From: Pandoraea cepalis
GTDB lineage: Bacteria > Pseudomonadota > Gammaproteobacteria > Burkholderiales > Burkholderiaceae
NCBI RefSeq assembly: GCF_902459665.1
Contig: NZ_CABPSL010000001.1
Span: 806,001-870,000 of the forward strand
Direction of reading: 5' to 3'
Length of the DNA: 64,000 nucleotides
Position numbers and translations under genes: made by a program. The notes beneath the pieces are model-generated. The model made no database searches. It was not told where the DNA came from and was given only the letters and a program-made list of their open reading frames with translations. Of this stretch, positions 10,959 to 20,117 are shown piece after piece. Position 1 is the first letter of the stretch. Every line of letters begins with the position of its first letter.

Positions 10959-10998
10959 CGCCCCGGACTGCGGAAAAAAGCCGCGCCGGGGCGTTTCT
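10959..10998 (+). terminator. Rho-independent terminator after ubiE
   Basis: CGCCCCGG at 10959-10966 pairs with CCGGGGCG at 10986-10993, with an inner GCGG/CCGC pairing, followed by TTTCTCT. It lies 30 bases past the ubiE stop. Confidence 0.8.
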
Positions 10999-11012
10999 CT
11001 AAGAACGAGCTA

Positions 11013-11104
11013 ATTCTGCTGTGGCAGAATCGGCCGTCGCCTCATCTGGTTTCAGTACGTAAAAAAGTGCTGAACCATTCCGGTTGACGCCTGTCAGTAG
11101 ACAG
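11013..11104 (+). other. Three consecutive short hairpins before the Tim44-like gene
   Basis: Three dyads follow each other: ATTCTGC-tgtg-GCAGAAT (11013-11030, perfect), TTCAGTAC-N8-GTGCTGAA (11051-11074, one G-U pair) and CTGTC-agta-GACAG (11091-11104, perfect). A TTGACG at 11084-11089 and TATAAA at 11110-11115 are separated by 20 bp, longer than usual for a sigma-70 promoter. The block may be a structured leader or operator region. Confidence 0.45.
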
Positions 11105-11136
11105 CAACCTATAAACTCCACGGAGAGACCAGAACG

Positions 11137-12129
11137 ATGTTCCAGTTCCTGAAAAACAAGCTGTTGTTGGGCGTGGTGGCCGGCGTAGTGGCGGTCGGCA
11201 TGACGATCGCGGACGCCGATGCCAAACGCGTTGGCGGCGGCCGGAGCATCGGCAAGCAGTCCAGCACCGTGACGCAGCGCCAGCAAGCGCCGCAACAACC
11301 GACGCAAGCCACGCCGGGCACCGCACCGCAACAGGCCGCACCGGCGGCAGCAGGGGCCGGTGCCGCAGGGGCCGCGGCCGCCGCCAAGCCGGCCAATCGC
11401 TGGCTCGGCCCGATCGCCGGTCTGGCGGCCGGTCTCGGTATCGCGGCCCTGCTCTCGCACTTCGGCCTGGGCGGCGCGTTCGCCAGCATGATGGCCAACG
11501 TCATCATGATTGCGCTGATCGCCTTCGCCGTGATGTGGCTGATCCGTCGTTTCCGCGGCAATAAGTCGCAGTCCCAGACGCCGGCGTATGCGGGCGCGGG
11601 TAACGACGCGTCGAACAACACGCTGCGCCAGTCGTGGGACAGCCAGCCGCAACAACCGTCGCAACCGGCACAACCGGCGTCTTCGTCGGCCCAGCCGTCG
11701 CTGTCGGGCGTGCCCGTCGCCGCGGGGGCCGCTGCCGCAGCCGCCCCGTTCGGCGTGCCGGCCGGCTTCGATGTCGACGGATTCCTGCGCAGTGCCAAGG
11801 TGTACTTCAACCGTCTGCAAGCGGCCTGGGACAAGGGCGATCAGGCCGATATCAACGAGTTCACCACGCCGCAGATGTTCGCGGAAATCAAGATGGACCT
11901 CGAAGAGCGCGGCAAGTCGGTCAACCGCACGGACGTCGTGCAACTCAATGCCGAACTGCTTGGCATCGAGGAATCGGCCGTCGAGTATGTGGCAAGCGTT
12001 CGCTTCTCGGGCCTGATCCGCGAAGCCGAGGGTGCCGCGGCCGAGCCGTTCAACGAAGTGTGGAACCTGACCAAGCCGGTGACCGGTAGCGGCGGCTGGG
12101 TGCTCGCCGGGATTCAACAGGCTAGCTAA
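11137..12129 (+). CDS. Tim44-like domain membrane protein
   Basis: A 330-residue protein. The N-terminus (LLLGVVAGVVAVGMTIADADA) looks like a signal peptide or membrane anchor, followed by a Gln/Pro/Ala-rich low-complexity stretch, a strongly hydrophobic double segment at about residues 95-136 ending in RRFR, a second low-complexity linker, and a C-terminal Tim44/MBA1-like domain from about residue 205 (LRSAKVYFNRLQAAWDKGD). Bacterial Tim44-like proteins are inner-membrane proteins of unsettled role. It is flanked by its own hairpin-rich leader and a strong terminator at 12166, so it is probably monocistronic. Confidence 0.87.
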   Translation: MFQFLKNKLLLGVVAGVVAVGMTIADADAKRVGGGRSIGKQSSTVTQRQQAPQQPTQATPGTAPQQAAPAAAGAGAAGAAAAAKPANRWLGPIAGLAAGLGIAALLSHFGLGGAFASMMANVIMIALIAFAVMWLIRRFRGNKSQSQTPAYAGAGNDASNNTLRQSWDSQPQQPSQPAQPASSSAQPSLSGVPVAAGAAAAAAPFGVPAGFDVDGFLRSAKVYFNRLQAAWDKGDQADINEFTTPQMFAEIKMDLEERGKSVNRTDVVQLNAELLGIEESAVEYVASVRFSGLIREAEGAAAEPFNEVWNLTKPVTGSGGWVLAGIQQAS

Positions 12130-12165
12130 GCGCACGACGGTTTTGCCGTAACCTGCCTTACAATG

Positions 12166-12199
12166 AGAGCCCGCGTCTAAAGCGCGGGCTCTTTTTTTT
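12166..12199 (+). terminator. Strong Rho-independent terminator
   Basis: GAGCCCGCG (12167-12175) pairs with CGCGGGCTC (12183-12191) around a 7-nt loop and is followed by eight T. It ends the Tim44-like gene; ubiJ starts 74 bases further. Confidence 0.92.
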
Positions 12200-12272
12200 G
12201 CCGTCCGCCGATCGTTGCCGGGCGGCGTCTTTCGGTACGACCGGCGCGCATCGCCGGCCGACCGCCAAGCTC

Positions 12273-12908
12273 ATGACCGTAGCCGCCAAAGCCTTTGCCG
12301 CCACCGTGAACCACTTGCTTGCCCGCGAACCGTGGGCGCGAGACCGTCTGCGCCATCACATCGGGGCGTCTGCCCGGCTGGCGATGTCGGCCATCGACCT
12401 GCGTCTGCGCGTGGGCGACGACGGCTATCTGGTCGCCGCCGATGCCAACCTGTCTTGCGACGTCAGCATCGCGGTGCCGCCGGCGGCGCTCGCCGACTTC
12501 GCGGGCGGCGGTCAGGCGGCTGTCATGCGACACGTCAAGATCGAGGGCGATGCCGAGTTTGCCAACACGGTCTCCTATCTGGCCCAGCATCTGCGCTGGG
12601 AGGTGGCCGAAGACCTGAGCAAGGTGATCGGCGACGCCGCGGCACACCGGGTGACCGAAACCGGCAAGGCGGCGGTGGCCGGCGCACGCCGCACCGGCGG
12701 CACGCTGGCGCGCTCGCTCGCCGATTACCTCGTGGAAGAGAACCCGCTGCTGGTCGGGCGTGGGCGCCTCGATGCGATGCGCAGCGGCATCGGCACGCTG
12801 CGCGACGATCTCGCGCGGCTGGAAAAGCGCCTGGAGAAGCTCGAACGCCAGACGGCCGGGCGCGATGCGGCAGCCGCCTCGGTATCTCGCCCCCTGGGAG
12901 GTCGCTGA
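12273..12908 (+). CDS. ubiJ: Ubiquinone biosynthesis accessory factor UbiJ (SCP2 domain)
   Basis: A 211-residue protein with an SCP2 lipid-binding domain in the first half (ATVNHLLAREPWARDRL, then VSIAVPPAALADF) and a helical, charged C-terminus (RDDLARLEKRLEKLERQ) that looks coiled-coil. UbiJ binds ubiquinone intermediates in the soluble Ubi complex together with UbiK and the hydroxylases and methylases. The position directly before ubiB, 3 bases from its start, is the classical ubiJ-ubiB arrangement, while ubiE lies two genes upstream. The ATG at 12273 gives family length; upstream in-frame codons only add Arg-rich residues overlapping the terminator. Confidence 0.9.
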   Translation: MTVAAKAFAATVNHLLAREPWARDRLRHHIGASARLAMSAIDLRLRVGDDGYLVAADANLSCDVSIAVPPAALADFAGGGQAAVMRHVKIEGDAEFANTVSYLAQHLRWEVAEDLSKVIGDAAAHRVTETGKAAVAGARRTGGTLARSLADYLVEENPLLVGRGRLDAMRSGIGTLRDDLARLEKRLEKLERQTAGRDAAAASVSRPLGGR

Positions 12909-12911
12909 ACG

Positions 12912-14477
12912 ATGCGCCTCCTGCGTCTGATCAAGATCTTTTTCGTCAGCTACCGCTACGGGCTCGACGAACTGGTGCTCTCGAGCATTCCTCATCCCAT
13001 CGCACGCGGGCTGCTGCGTGTGTTGTCGTTCGGGCGCAGTGGGCTCAAAGCGCCGCGCGGCGAACGTTTGCGTCTGGCGCTTGAATCGCTGGGGCCGATT
13101 TTCGTGAAGTTCGGACAAGTGCTCTCGACGCGCCGCGATCTGATGCCGCCCGATATCGCGCAGGAACTGGCGCGTCTCCAGGATCAGGTGCCGCCGTTTG
13201 ATCCGGCAGTTGCCCGCGCGAGCATCGAGAAGTCGCTGGGTCACCCGCTCGAAGACGTCTTCGTGGAATTCGAGCGCATGCCGGTCGCGAGTGCCTCGAT
13301 TGCGCAGGTGCACTTCGCCCGGGTTCGCGATGGCGAGCACGCCGGCAAAGAAGTCGCGGTCAAGGTATTGCGCCCGAATATGCTCAACGTGATCGACAGC
13401 GATCTGGCGCTCATGCGCGATCTCGCCGGTTGGGTCGAGCGGTTGTGGCCAGACGGCAAGCGGTTGAAGCCGCGTGAGGTGGTCGCCGAGTTCGACAAGT
13501 ATCTGCACGACGAACTCGACCTGATGCGCGAGGCCGCCAACGCCGCGCAACTTCGTCGCAACTTCATCGACTCGGGCATGCTGATGGTGCCCGAGATCTA
13601 TTGGGAATTCAGTTCCAGCGCCGTCCTCGTGATGGAGCGCATGCACGGGGTGCCGATCAGCCAGATCGACGTGCTGCGCGAGGCGGGCGTCGACCTCAAG
13701 AAGCTTGCGCGCGAGGGCGTCGAGATCTTCTTCACCCAGTTCCTGCGCGACGGCTTCTTCCACGCCGACATGCATCCGGGCAACATCCTGGTCAGTCTCG
13801 ACCCGGCGACGTTCGGCCGGTATATCGCACTCGACTGCGGCATCGTCGGCGCGCTGTCCGAGTTCGACAAGAATTACCTCGCGCAGAACTTCCTCGCGTT
13901 CTTCCGTCGCGATTACCACCGGGTGGCATCGCTGCATCTGGAGTCGGGCTGGGTGCCGGCCGACACGCGGGTCGAAGAACTCGAAGGGGCGATTCGCGCC
14001 GTCTGCGAGCCTTACTTCGACCGGCCGCTCAAGGAGATTTCGCTCGGGCTCGTGCTCATGCGCCTGTTCCAGACGTCGCGCCGCTTCAACGTCGAGATTC
14101 AACCGCAGCTCGTGCTGTTGCAAAAGACGCTGCTCAATATCGAAGGCCTCGGCCGTCAGCTCGACCCGGATCTGGATTTGTGGAAGACGGCCAAGCCGTT
14201 CCTCGAACGGTGGATGGCCGAACAGATCGGCCCGCGCGGTTGGCTTGAACGGCTGAAAGCCGAAGCGCCGCAGTGGAGCAAGACGATGCCGCAACTGCCG
14301 CGGCTGATCCACCAGGCACTCGCCGCGCATGCGCGGCCGCAGGACGACACCGTGCTGCTGGCGTTACTTCAGGAGCAACGCCGCACCAATCGGCTGCTGA
14401 CGGGCGCGTTCTGTCTGGTGGGCGGCGTCGCCATCGGCGTGTTGACGGCGTTTGTCTGGCTCTACGGCGGATTCTGA
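12912..14477 (+). CDS. ubiB: Ubiquinone biosynthesis kinase-like protein UbiB
   Basis: A 521-residue ABC1/ADCK-family atypical kinase-like ATPase that supports ubiquinone synthesis at the inner membrane. The KxGQ motif appears as [11 protein letters not shown] around residue 64-74, the ATP-binding Lys region as VAVKVLRP near 150, and the catalytic-loop equivalent as [11 protein letters not shown] near 284. Two hydrophobic helices at the end ([17 protein letters not shown] and following) anchor it to the membrane. It is translationally close to ubiJ (3-bp gap) and is followed by a methyltransferase gene 14 bases on. Confidence 0.95.
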   Translation: MRLLRLIKIFFVSYRYGLDELVLSSIPHPIARGLLRVLSFGRSGLKAPRGERLRLALESLGPIFVKFGQVLSTRRDLMPPDIAQELARLQDQVPPFDPAVARASIEKSLGHPLEDVFVEFERMPVASASIAQVHFARVRDGEHAGKEVAVKVLRPNMLNVIDSDLALMRDLAGWVERLWPDGKRLKPREVVAEFDKYLHDELDLMREAANAAQLRRNFIDSGMLMVPEIYWEFSSSAVLVMERMHGVPISQIDVLREAGVDLKKLAREGVEIFFTQFLRDGFFHADMHPGNILVSLDPATFGRYIALDCGIVGALSEFDKNYLAQNFLAFFRRDYHRVASLHLESGWVPADTRVEELEGAIRAVCEPYFDRPLKEISLGLVLMRLFQTSRRFNVEIQPQLVLLQKTLLNIEGLGRQLDPDLDLWKTAKPFLERWMAEQIGPRGWLERLKAEAPQWSKTMPQLPRLIHQALAAHARPQDDTVLLALLQEQRRTNRLLTGAFCLVGGVAIGVLTAFVWLYGGF

Positions 14478-14491
14478 AAATAGCGGAGCCT

Positions 14492-15190
14492 ATGGTGCCC
14501 ATCGTCCGAACGCCTTACGTCGCATTTGCCGCCCCTCGAGAAGATGACCGCCCGGAGACGGGCGGTGCGCCCGCCGCGCCTGCCACACCTTCCGTCCCGA
14601 CTTTCTCCCATCGCGATCCGTCGCGCTCGGAATTCTGGGACGAACGCTTCGCGAGTGCCTTCATGCCTTGGGATGCGGCCGGGGTGCCCAGGGCGTTGCG
14701 CGACTTCGTCGCAGGCGAGGGCGCACCCCGCGCCACGCTGATCCCGGGCTGTGGCTCGGCGTATGAGGCCGCGTGGCTCGACACGCAAGGCTGGCCGGTG
14801 CGGGCCATCGACTTCTCGGCGACCGCCGTCGCGTCGGCCAAGGCGGGGCTCGGTTCACACGCGGCGCTCGTGGAACAGGCCGATTTCTTCACCTATACGC
14901 CGCCGTTCGCGCTCGAGGTGGTCTACGAGCGGGCGTTTCTCTGCGCCTTGCCCCGCACCCTCTGGCAGGACTACGCACGCCGGATGGCGCAACTGCTGCC
15001 CCAAGGTGGACGTCTGGCCGGATTCTTCTTCCTCAAGGAAACGCTGAAGGGCCCGCCGTTCGGCATCGCGCCGGACGCCCTGGATGCTCTGCTCGGTCAG
15101 GACTTCGTCTGCGAGGCGGACCGGCTTGTCGACGACTCGGTGCCGGTCTTCGCCGGGGCCGAACACTGGATGATCTGGCGCCGGCGCTGA
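14492..15190 (+). CDS. TPMT-family SAM-dependent methyltransferase
   Basis: A 232-residue class I methyltransferase of the thiopurine S-methyltransferase group. The N-terminal motif SEFWDERF...MPWD, the SAM-binding LIPGCGSAYEAAWL near residue 85, and IDFSATAV near 107 are typical. Bacterial members methylate thiol or related small nucleophiles such as thiocyanate, sulfide or tellurite, or have unknown targets; the substrate here is not evident. ATG at 14492 is preferred to longer readings that overlap ubiB. The first 45 residues are Pro/Ala-rich and probably disordered. It likely sits at the end of the ubiJ-ubiB transcript. Confidence 0.8.
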   Translation: MVPIVRTPYVAFAAPREDDRPETGGAPAAPATPSVPTFSHRDPSRSEFWDERFASAFMPWDAAGVPRALRDFVAGEGAPRATLIPGCGSAYEAAWLDTQGWPVRAIDFSATAVASAKAGLGSHAALVEQADFFTYTPPFALEVVYERAFLCALPRTLWQDYARRMAQLLPQGGRLAGFFFLKETLKGPPFGIAPDALDALLGQDFVCEADRLVDDSVPVFAGAEHWMIWRRR

Positions 15191-15529
15191 GCGTCGAACA
15201 CGCCTTTTGGCGTCTCGGCGGTGACTGCGCACAGGCACCATCAGCATGCAACGTCACCTCAGACGCTAGGCAATTCCCGATATTTGCCGTCATCGAACCG
15301 GGCCGTCGCGATTTTTCCTCCCCGCGTGGCGCTCGCGCCGCTATAATCGGCCGAAATTTTTTCGCCAGGCGGCACAGCGGGCAGATAAAAGGCGCTCCAT
15401 CGCATCGGCCCCGTCATGCACGACCTGATTTTTTGTTGCCCGGAAGGCTGCGGCCCAAGGCGCGGTATCGTTCGCTTGCGCAGTGGCCTTTTGAGGCCGG
15501 ACCGGGCGCAAGACTGACGCCGCCACGCC
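15191..15529. other. Intergenic region upstream of the symporter gene
   Basis: This stretch of about 340 bases has no gene-like reading frame. A perfect TATAAT lies at 15342-15347, without a clear -35 (TCCCCG at 17-bp spacing), implying a leader of roughly 200 bases before the symporter if used. A run of six T at 15357-15362 follows it, without a clear hairpin. Confidence 0.4.
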
Positions 15530-15565
15530 ATGACCGACGCCCCGGGGATTGGCGGGGGCCGCGCT

Positions 15566-17011
15566 ATGCTGATCTGGTTTGTCATACTGTATTGGGTCAT
15601 TTCAGTGGCCATCGGGCTGTTGGCCGCCCTCAAGGTCCGCAATACCAAGGATTTCACCGTCGCCGGCCGTCGACTGCCCTACGGCATGGTCATCGCCGTG
15701 GTCTTCGCCACCTGGTTCGGCTCAGAAGCGGTGCTCGGCATTCCCGCCACCTTCCTCGGCGAAGGGCTGCGCGGCGTGGTCTCGGATCCGTTCGGTTCGT
15801 CGATGTGCCTGGTGCTCGTCGGCATGTTTTTCGCCCGCAAGCTGTATCGCATGAACCTCATGACGATCGGCGACTTCTACAAGCTCAGGTACAACCGTAC
15901 GGTTGAAGTGGTGACGAGTATCGCCATCGTGATCTCGTACCTCGGCTGGGTCGGTGCGCAGATCAAGGCGCTGGGACTCGTGTTTCACGCGGTGTCCGGC
16001 GGCGCAATGTCCGAGCCCATGGGCATGGTGATCGGCGCGGTCTCGGTGCTGGCCTATACGCTGCTCGGCGGCATGATCTCGGTGGCGGTGACCGACTTCA
16101 TCCAGATGATCATCATCGTCGTGGGGCTTGTGTACATCGCGGTGCAAGTCTCCGGCATGGTGCCGGGGGGAGCGAGCGCGGTGATCGCGCACGCGGCGGA
16201 GGCCGGCAAGTTCGCGTTCCTGCCGGAGTTGAACCCAACCGAAGTGCTGGCGTTCATTGCCGCGGGCATTACCATGATGTTCGGCTCGATTCCGCAACAG
16301 GACGTGTTCCAGCGCGTGATGTCGTCCAAGTCGGAGAATGTCGCGGTCGCCGGTTCGGTCACGGGCGGCGTGCTGTACTTCTTCTTCACGTTCATCCCCA
16401 TCTTCCTGGCCTACTCGGCCCTGCTGATCGCCCCGTCGATGGTGCAGAAGTACATCGGCACCGATCCGCAACAGATTCTGCCGCAGTTGGTGCTTACTAG
16501 TGTGCCGGTCGTGGCGCAAGTGATGTTCTTCGGTGCGCTCCTCTCGGCCATCAAGAGCTGCGCGTCGGCCACGCTGCTGGCGCCCTCGGTGACGTTCGCG
16601 GAGAACATCGTCCGCCCGATGCTGCGCGGTCGTATCGACGACAAGCACCTGCTGCGACTGATGCGTATCGTCGTGCTCTGTTTCACGGCGCTGGTGCTGG
16701 TGTACGCGCTGAATTCCACGGCGTCGATCTTCCATATGGTCGAGAGCGCATACAAGGTCACGCTCGTGTGTTGCTTCGTGCCGCTGGCGTTCGGACTTTA
16801 CTGGAAGCGTTCGAGCTCGCTGGGCGGCACGCTCGCCGTGCTCTTCGGCCTGGTCGTCTGGATCGGGTGCGAATGGCTGGCGCCCGAGGCCATGGTGCCG
16901 GCGCAGTTGGCGGGGCTGGCGGCCTCAATCGCCGGCATGGTCGTTGGCTCGCTCCTCCAACCCAACGCAGGGCATGCGCAGTCTCGGGAGCCGCAGGGGT
17001 CGACGATCTGA
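15566..17011 (+). CDS. Sodium:solute symporter (SSS family)
   Basis: A 481-residue secondary transporter with about thirteen hydrophobic helices starting immediately after the initiator (LIWFVILYWVISVAIGLL). Family features include a conserved early glycine-rich region (TKDFTVAGRRLPYG, residues about 27-40), FATWFGSEAVLGIPATF in helix 2, and a polar LLSAIKSCASATLLAPS segment near residue 330 which would form part of the sodium site. The carried solute (sugar, amino acid, carboxylate) cannot be read from sequence. ATG 15566 follows a GGCGGGGG run and starts at the first helix; an ATG at 15530 would add 12 residues. Confidence 0.85.
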   Translation: MLIWFVILYWVISVAIGLLAALKVRNTKDFTVAGRRLPYGMVIAVVFATWFGSEAVLGIPATFLGEGLRGVVSDPFGSSMCLVLVGMFFARKLYRMNLMTIGDFYKLRYNRTVEVVTSIAIVISYLGWVGAQIKALGLVFHAVSGGAMSEPMGMVIGAVSVLAYTLLGGMISVAVTDFIQMIIIVVGLVYIAVQVSGMVPGGASAVIAHAAEAGKFAFLPELNPTEVLAFIAAGITMMFGSIPQQDVFQRVMSSKSENVAVAGSVTGGVLYFFFTFIPIFLAYSALLIAPSMVQKYIGTDPQQILPQLVLTSVPVVAQVMFFGALLSAIKSCASATLLAPSVTFAENIVRPMLRGRIDDKHLLRLMRIVVLCFTALVLVYALNSTASIFHMVESAYKVTLVCCFVPLAFGLYWKRSSSLGGTLAVLFGLVVWIGCEWLAPEAMVPAQLAGLAASIAGMVVGSLLQPNAGHAQSREPQGSTI

Positions 17012-17049
17012 CGACCCAGGCCGGGAAGCCTTTCACTACGCGGATTACG

Positions 17050-17080
17050 GCAACGACCCATCTTGATCTTGGGTCGTTGC
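17050..17080 (+). terminator. Perfect 11-bp stem-loop after the symporter gene
   Basis: GCAACGACCCA (17050-17060) pairs fully with TGGGTCGTTGC (17070-17080) around a 9-nt loop. The following GTCCCC has no T-run, so it is either a weak terminator or an mRNA 3'-end stabiliser. Confidence 0.6.
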
Positions 17081-17108
17081 GTCCCCATATGTCGCTGGAC
17101 AAATCCCG

Positions 17109-17142
17109 AAAGCCTTGTGAAGCGGTTATAATTCAAGGCTTT
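17109..17142 (+). promoter_or_regulatory. Promoter -10 enclosed by a perfect 9-bp dyad upstream of the fmdB-like gene
   Basis: A perfect TATAAT lies at 17127-17132, suitably placed for the zinc-ribbon gene starting at 17170. It is enclosed by AAAGCCTTG (17109-17117) and its exact inverse CAAGGCTTT (17134-17142), spacer 16. The -35 position (TCCCGA) is poor. The layout suits a repressor site over the promoter, but the binding protein is unknown. Confidence 0.5.
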
Positions 17143-17169
17143 GCGCGCCTTTTTCCGTCGGAAAGTACC

Positions 17170-17511
17170 ATGCCTATCTATGCCTATCGTTGCGAAACAT
17201 GCGGTTTCGCCAAGGATGTGCTGCAAAAAATGAGCGATGATCCGCTCTCCCAGTGCCCGGAATGCGGCAAGGAAACGTTTCGCAAGCAGGTGACTGCGGC
17301 CGGGTTCCAGCTCAAGGGTTCGGGGTGGTATGTGACCGATTTCCGTGGCGGTTCGGGCGGCGCGAGTGCCTCGGGCGCGGCGTCGACCTCGTCGGCGCCG
17401 GCAGCGGCGTCGGGCGAGAGCGCGACGTCGTCCGCTTCGGCCTCGTCGTCTGGCGGCGAGTCGTCGAGCGCGCCGGCGGCGAGCTGTGGCGGCGGTTGCG
17501 CCTGCCACTGA
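17170..17511 (+). CDS. FmdB-type zinc-ribbon protein with Cys-rich tail
   Basis: A 113-residue small protein. The first 65 residues are a FmdB/CxxC_CxxC zinc ribbon, with MPIYAYRCETCG and CPECGKETF giving the four Cys ligands. The remaining part is a Ser/Ala/Gly-rich low-complexity linker of about 45 residues ending in CGGGCACH, a second possible metal site. FmdB-like proteins are often described as regulators but the role is unproven. The gene leads the cluster fmdB-DUF502-aspS-nudB-clsB, which I remember as conserved in Burkholderiales. ATG 17170 gives the canonical MPIYAY start. Confidence 0.9.
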   Translation: MPIYAYRCETCGFAKDVLQKMSDDPLSQCPECGKETFRKQVTAAGFQLKGSGWYVTDFRGGSGGASASGAASTSSAPAAASGESATSSASASSSGGESSSAPAASCGGGCACH

Positions 17512-17613
17512 GATAGACAGAACGATGCGCGTTCGAGCCCGGCGGCCGGATGCGCCGGAACGCGGATTCGCCTGCTGACATACCCATAGCCGCCCACCTT
17601 CGCGAGCCCTGCC

Positions 17614-18258
17614 ATGCGCGTTAAAAAACCCGCGTTGAAGACGATTTTCCTCACCGGCCTGCTGGTGCTGGTGCCGCTCGCCATCACGCTGTGGGTCCTC
17701 GGCCTGATCATCGGCACGATGGATCAGACCTTGCTGCTGTTGCCGGACGACTGGCAGCCGTCGCACCTTATCGGCATGCGCGTGCCCGGCTTCGGCGTGG
17801 TGGTGACGCTCGCGTTCGTGTTCGTTGTTGGCCTTCTGGCGCATAATTTCATCGGCCAGAAGCTGGTCGGCTGGTGGGAAGCCATCCTGACGCGCATTCC
17901 CATCGTTGGACCGCTGTATGGCAGCGTCAAGCAGGTGTCCGACACCTTGCTGTCGAGCAACGGCAACGCGTTTCGCAAGGCGTTGCTCGTGCGATATCCG
18001 CACGCGGATTCCTGGACCATCGCTTTCCTGACCGGCGCGCCGGGCGGCGACGTGGTCAATCATTTGCAGGGCGAGTTCGTGAGCGTCTATGTCCCGACGA
18101 CGCCGAACCCGACGTCGGGTTTCTTCCTGATGATGCGGGCGAGCGACGTGGTCGAACTCGACATGACGGTCGATGCCGCCCTCAAGTACATCGTATCGAT
18201 GGGCGTGGTGGCGCCCGCCCACAACCCGCGCCAGCAACGTCCCGGTCCGCTCCTCTGA
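17614..18258 (+). CDS. DUF502 membrane protein
   Basis: A 214-residue inner-membrane protein of the DUF502 family. It begins with a Lys-rich MRVKKPALK, then a transmembrane helix ([23 protein letters not shown], cited as residues 10-32), a second helix around residues 63-82 ([18 protein letters not shown]), and the family signature [18 protein letters not shown] near residues 97-114. The rest is a soluble beta-rich domain with a [10 protein letters not shown] motif. Function is unknown. It lies between the zinc-ribbon gene and aspS, 47 bp before the aspS start. Confidence 0.9.
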   Translation: MRVKKPALKTIFLTGLLVLVPLAITLWVLGLIIGTMDQTLLLLPDDWQPSHLIGMRVPGFGVVVTLAFVFVVGLLAHNFIGQKLVGWWEAILTRIPIVGPLYGSVKQVSDTLLSSNGNAFRKALLVRYPHADSWTIAFLTGAPGGDVVNHLQGEFVSVYVPTTPNPTSGFFLMMRASDVVELDMTVDAALKYIVSMGVVAPAHNPRQQRPGPLL

Positions 18259-18305
18259 GCCACCGGGAATCGCCGGCGCCATTTTTTGAAAATCGGAACA
18301 GCAAA

Positions 18306-20108
18306 ATGTCCATGCGTACCTCCTACTGCGGTCTGGTGACCGAGCAACAACTGGGCCAAACGGTCAAGCTGTGTGGCTGGGTCAATCGCCGCCGCGATCA
18401 CGGCGGGGTCATTTTCATCGACCTGCGCGATCGCGAAGGTCTGGTGCAGGTCGTGTGCGATCCGGACCGCGCGGAGATGTTCAAGGCCGCCGAAGGCCTG
18501 CGCAATGAATTCTGCGTGCAGATCACGGGCCTGGTGCGCAGCCGTCCGGCGGGCACCGAGAACGCCAACCTGACGAGCGGCAAGATCGAAGTGCTGTGCC
18601 ACGCGCTCGAAGTGCTCAACCCGTCGGTCACCCCCCCGTTCCAGCTCGACGACGAAAACCTGTCGGAAACCACGCGCCTCACGCATCGCGTGCTGGATCT
18701 GCGTCGTCCGCAGATGCAATACAACCTGCGCTTGCGCTACAAGGTGGCGATGGAAGTGCGCAAATATCTCGACGCGCAAGGCTTCATCGACATCGAAACC
18801 CCGATGCTCACGAAGAGCACCCCGGAAGGCGCACGCGACTATCTGGTGCCCTCGCGTGTGAACGCCGGCATGTTCTTCGCGTTGCCGCAGTCGCCGCAGC
18901 TCTTCAAGCAGCTCTTGATGGTGGCCGGCTTCGACCGCTATTACCAGATCACCAAGTGCTTCCGCGACGAAGACCTGCGCGCTGACCGTCAGCCGGAATT
19001 CACGCAGATCGACTGCGAAACCTCGTTCCTCACGGAGCAGGAAATCCGCGATCTGTTCGAGAACATGATTCGTCACGTGTTCAAGGAAGCGATCGACGTC
19101 GACCTCGACGCCAAGGTGCCGGTCATGGAGTACGCGGAAGCGATGCGTCGCTTCGGCTCCGACAAGCCCGATCTGCGCGTGAAGCTCGAATTCACCGAGC
19201 TGACCGACGTGATGGGCGACGTGGACTTCAAGGTGTTCTCGGTGCCGGCCACGACCGAAGGCGGTCGCGTGGTTGCGCTGCGCGTGCCGGGCGGTGCGGA
19301 GATCTCGCGTAGCGAAATCGACGCCTATACCGATTTCGTGAAGATTTACGGCGCGAAGGGCCTGGCGTGGATCAAGGTCAACGAAGTGGCCAAGGGCCGC
19401 GACGGTCTGCAAAGCCCGATCGTGAAGAATCTGCACGACGCCGCCGTTGCCTCGATTCTCGAGCGTACCGGCGCGCAGGACGGCGACATCATTTTCTTCG
19501 GTGCGGACAAGGCCAAGGTGGTGAACGACGGCATCGGCGCGCTGCGCCTGAAGATCGGTCACTCGGAATTCGGCAAGAGCCACGGCCTGTTCGAAGCCGG
19601 CTGGCGTCCGCTGTGGGTCGTCGACTTCCCGATGTTCGAGTACGACGAGGAAGATGCCCGCTGGGTCGCGTGCCATCACCCGTTCACGAGCCCGAAGGAC
19701 GAGCACATCGACTACCTCGAGACCGATCCGGGCAAGTGCCTGGCCAAAGCCTACGATATGGTGCTCAACGGCTGGGAAATCGGCGGCGGTTCGGTCCGTA
19801 TCTTCCAGGAAGACGTGCAGAGCAAGGTGTTCCGTGCGCTCAATCTCGGTGAGGAAGAAGCGCGCGCGAAGTTCGGCTTCCTGCTCGACGCGCTGCAGTA
19901 CGGCGCGCCGCCGCACGGGGGCATTGCATTCGGTCTCGACCGCGTCATCACGATGATGGCCGGCGCCGATTCGATCCGCGACGTGATCGCGTTCCCGAAG
20001 ACGCAACGTGCGCAGGATCTGCTCACGCAGGCACCGTCGTCGGTCGACGAGCGTCAACTGCGCGACCTGCATATCCGTCTGCGCCAGCCGGAAGCGCCCA
20101 AGGCCTGA
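18306..20108 (+). CDS. aspS: Aspartyl-tRNA synthetase, with residues typical of the non-discriminating type
   Basis: A 600-residue class IIb synthetase of bacterial type: N-terminal OB anticodon-binding domain, catalytic motif 2 [14 protein letters not shown], an internal GAD insertion, and motif 3 [11 protein letters not shown] near the C-terminus. Residues His32 (NRRRDHGG) and Gly83 (RPAGT) correspond to the His31/Gly81 pair that I recall as marking non-discriminating enzymes such as that of Pseudomonas aeruginosa; E. coli has Leu and Lys there. This enzyme would then also form Asp-tRNA(Asn), needing GatCAB. Two in-frame ATGs (18306, 18312) are possible starts. Earlier in-frame codons overlap the DUF502 gene and were rejected. 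Confidence 0.96.
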   Translation: MSMRTSYCGLVTEQQLGQTVKLCGWVNRRRDHGGVIFIDLRDREGLVQVVCDPDRAEMFKAAEGLRNEFCVQITGLVRSRPAGTENANLTSGKIEVLCHALEVLNPSVTPPFQLDDENLSETTRLTHRVLDLRRPQMQYNLRLRYKVAMEVRKYLDAQGFIDIETPMLTKSTPEGARDYLVPSRVNAGMFFALPQSPQLFKQLLMVAGFDRYYQITKCFRDEDLRADRQPEFTQIDCETSFLTEQEIRDLFENMIRHVFKEAIDVDLDAKVPVMEYAEAMRRFGSDKPDLRVKLEFTELTDVMGDVDFKVFSVPATTEGGRVVALRVPGGAEISRSEIDAYTDFVKIYGAKGLAWIKVNEVAKGRDGLQSPIVKNLHDAAVASILERTGAQDGDIIFFGADKAKVVNDGIGALRLKIGHSEFGKSHGLFEAGWRPLWVVDFPMFEYDEEDARWVACHHPFTSPKDEHIDYLETDPGKCLAKAYDMVLNGWEIGGGSVRIFQEDVQSKVFRALNLGEEEARAKFGFLLDALQYGAPPHGGIAFGLDRVITMMAGADSIRDVIAFPKTQRAQDLLTQAPSSVDERQLRDLHIRLRQPEAPKA

Positions 20109-20117
20109 CGTGGCTCA

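Noticed and set aside
12177-14330. A 717-codon minus-strand frame over ubiJ-ubiB
   Set aside because: Shadow of the ubiB coding frame, with low-complexity Arg/His/Gln composition and no recognisable domain.
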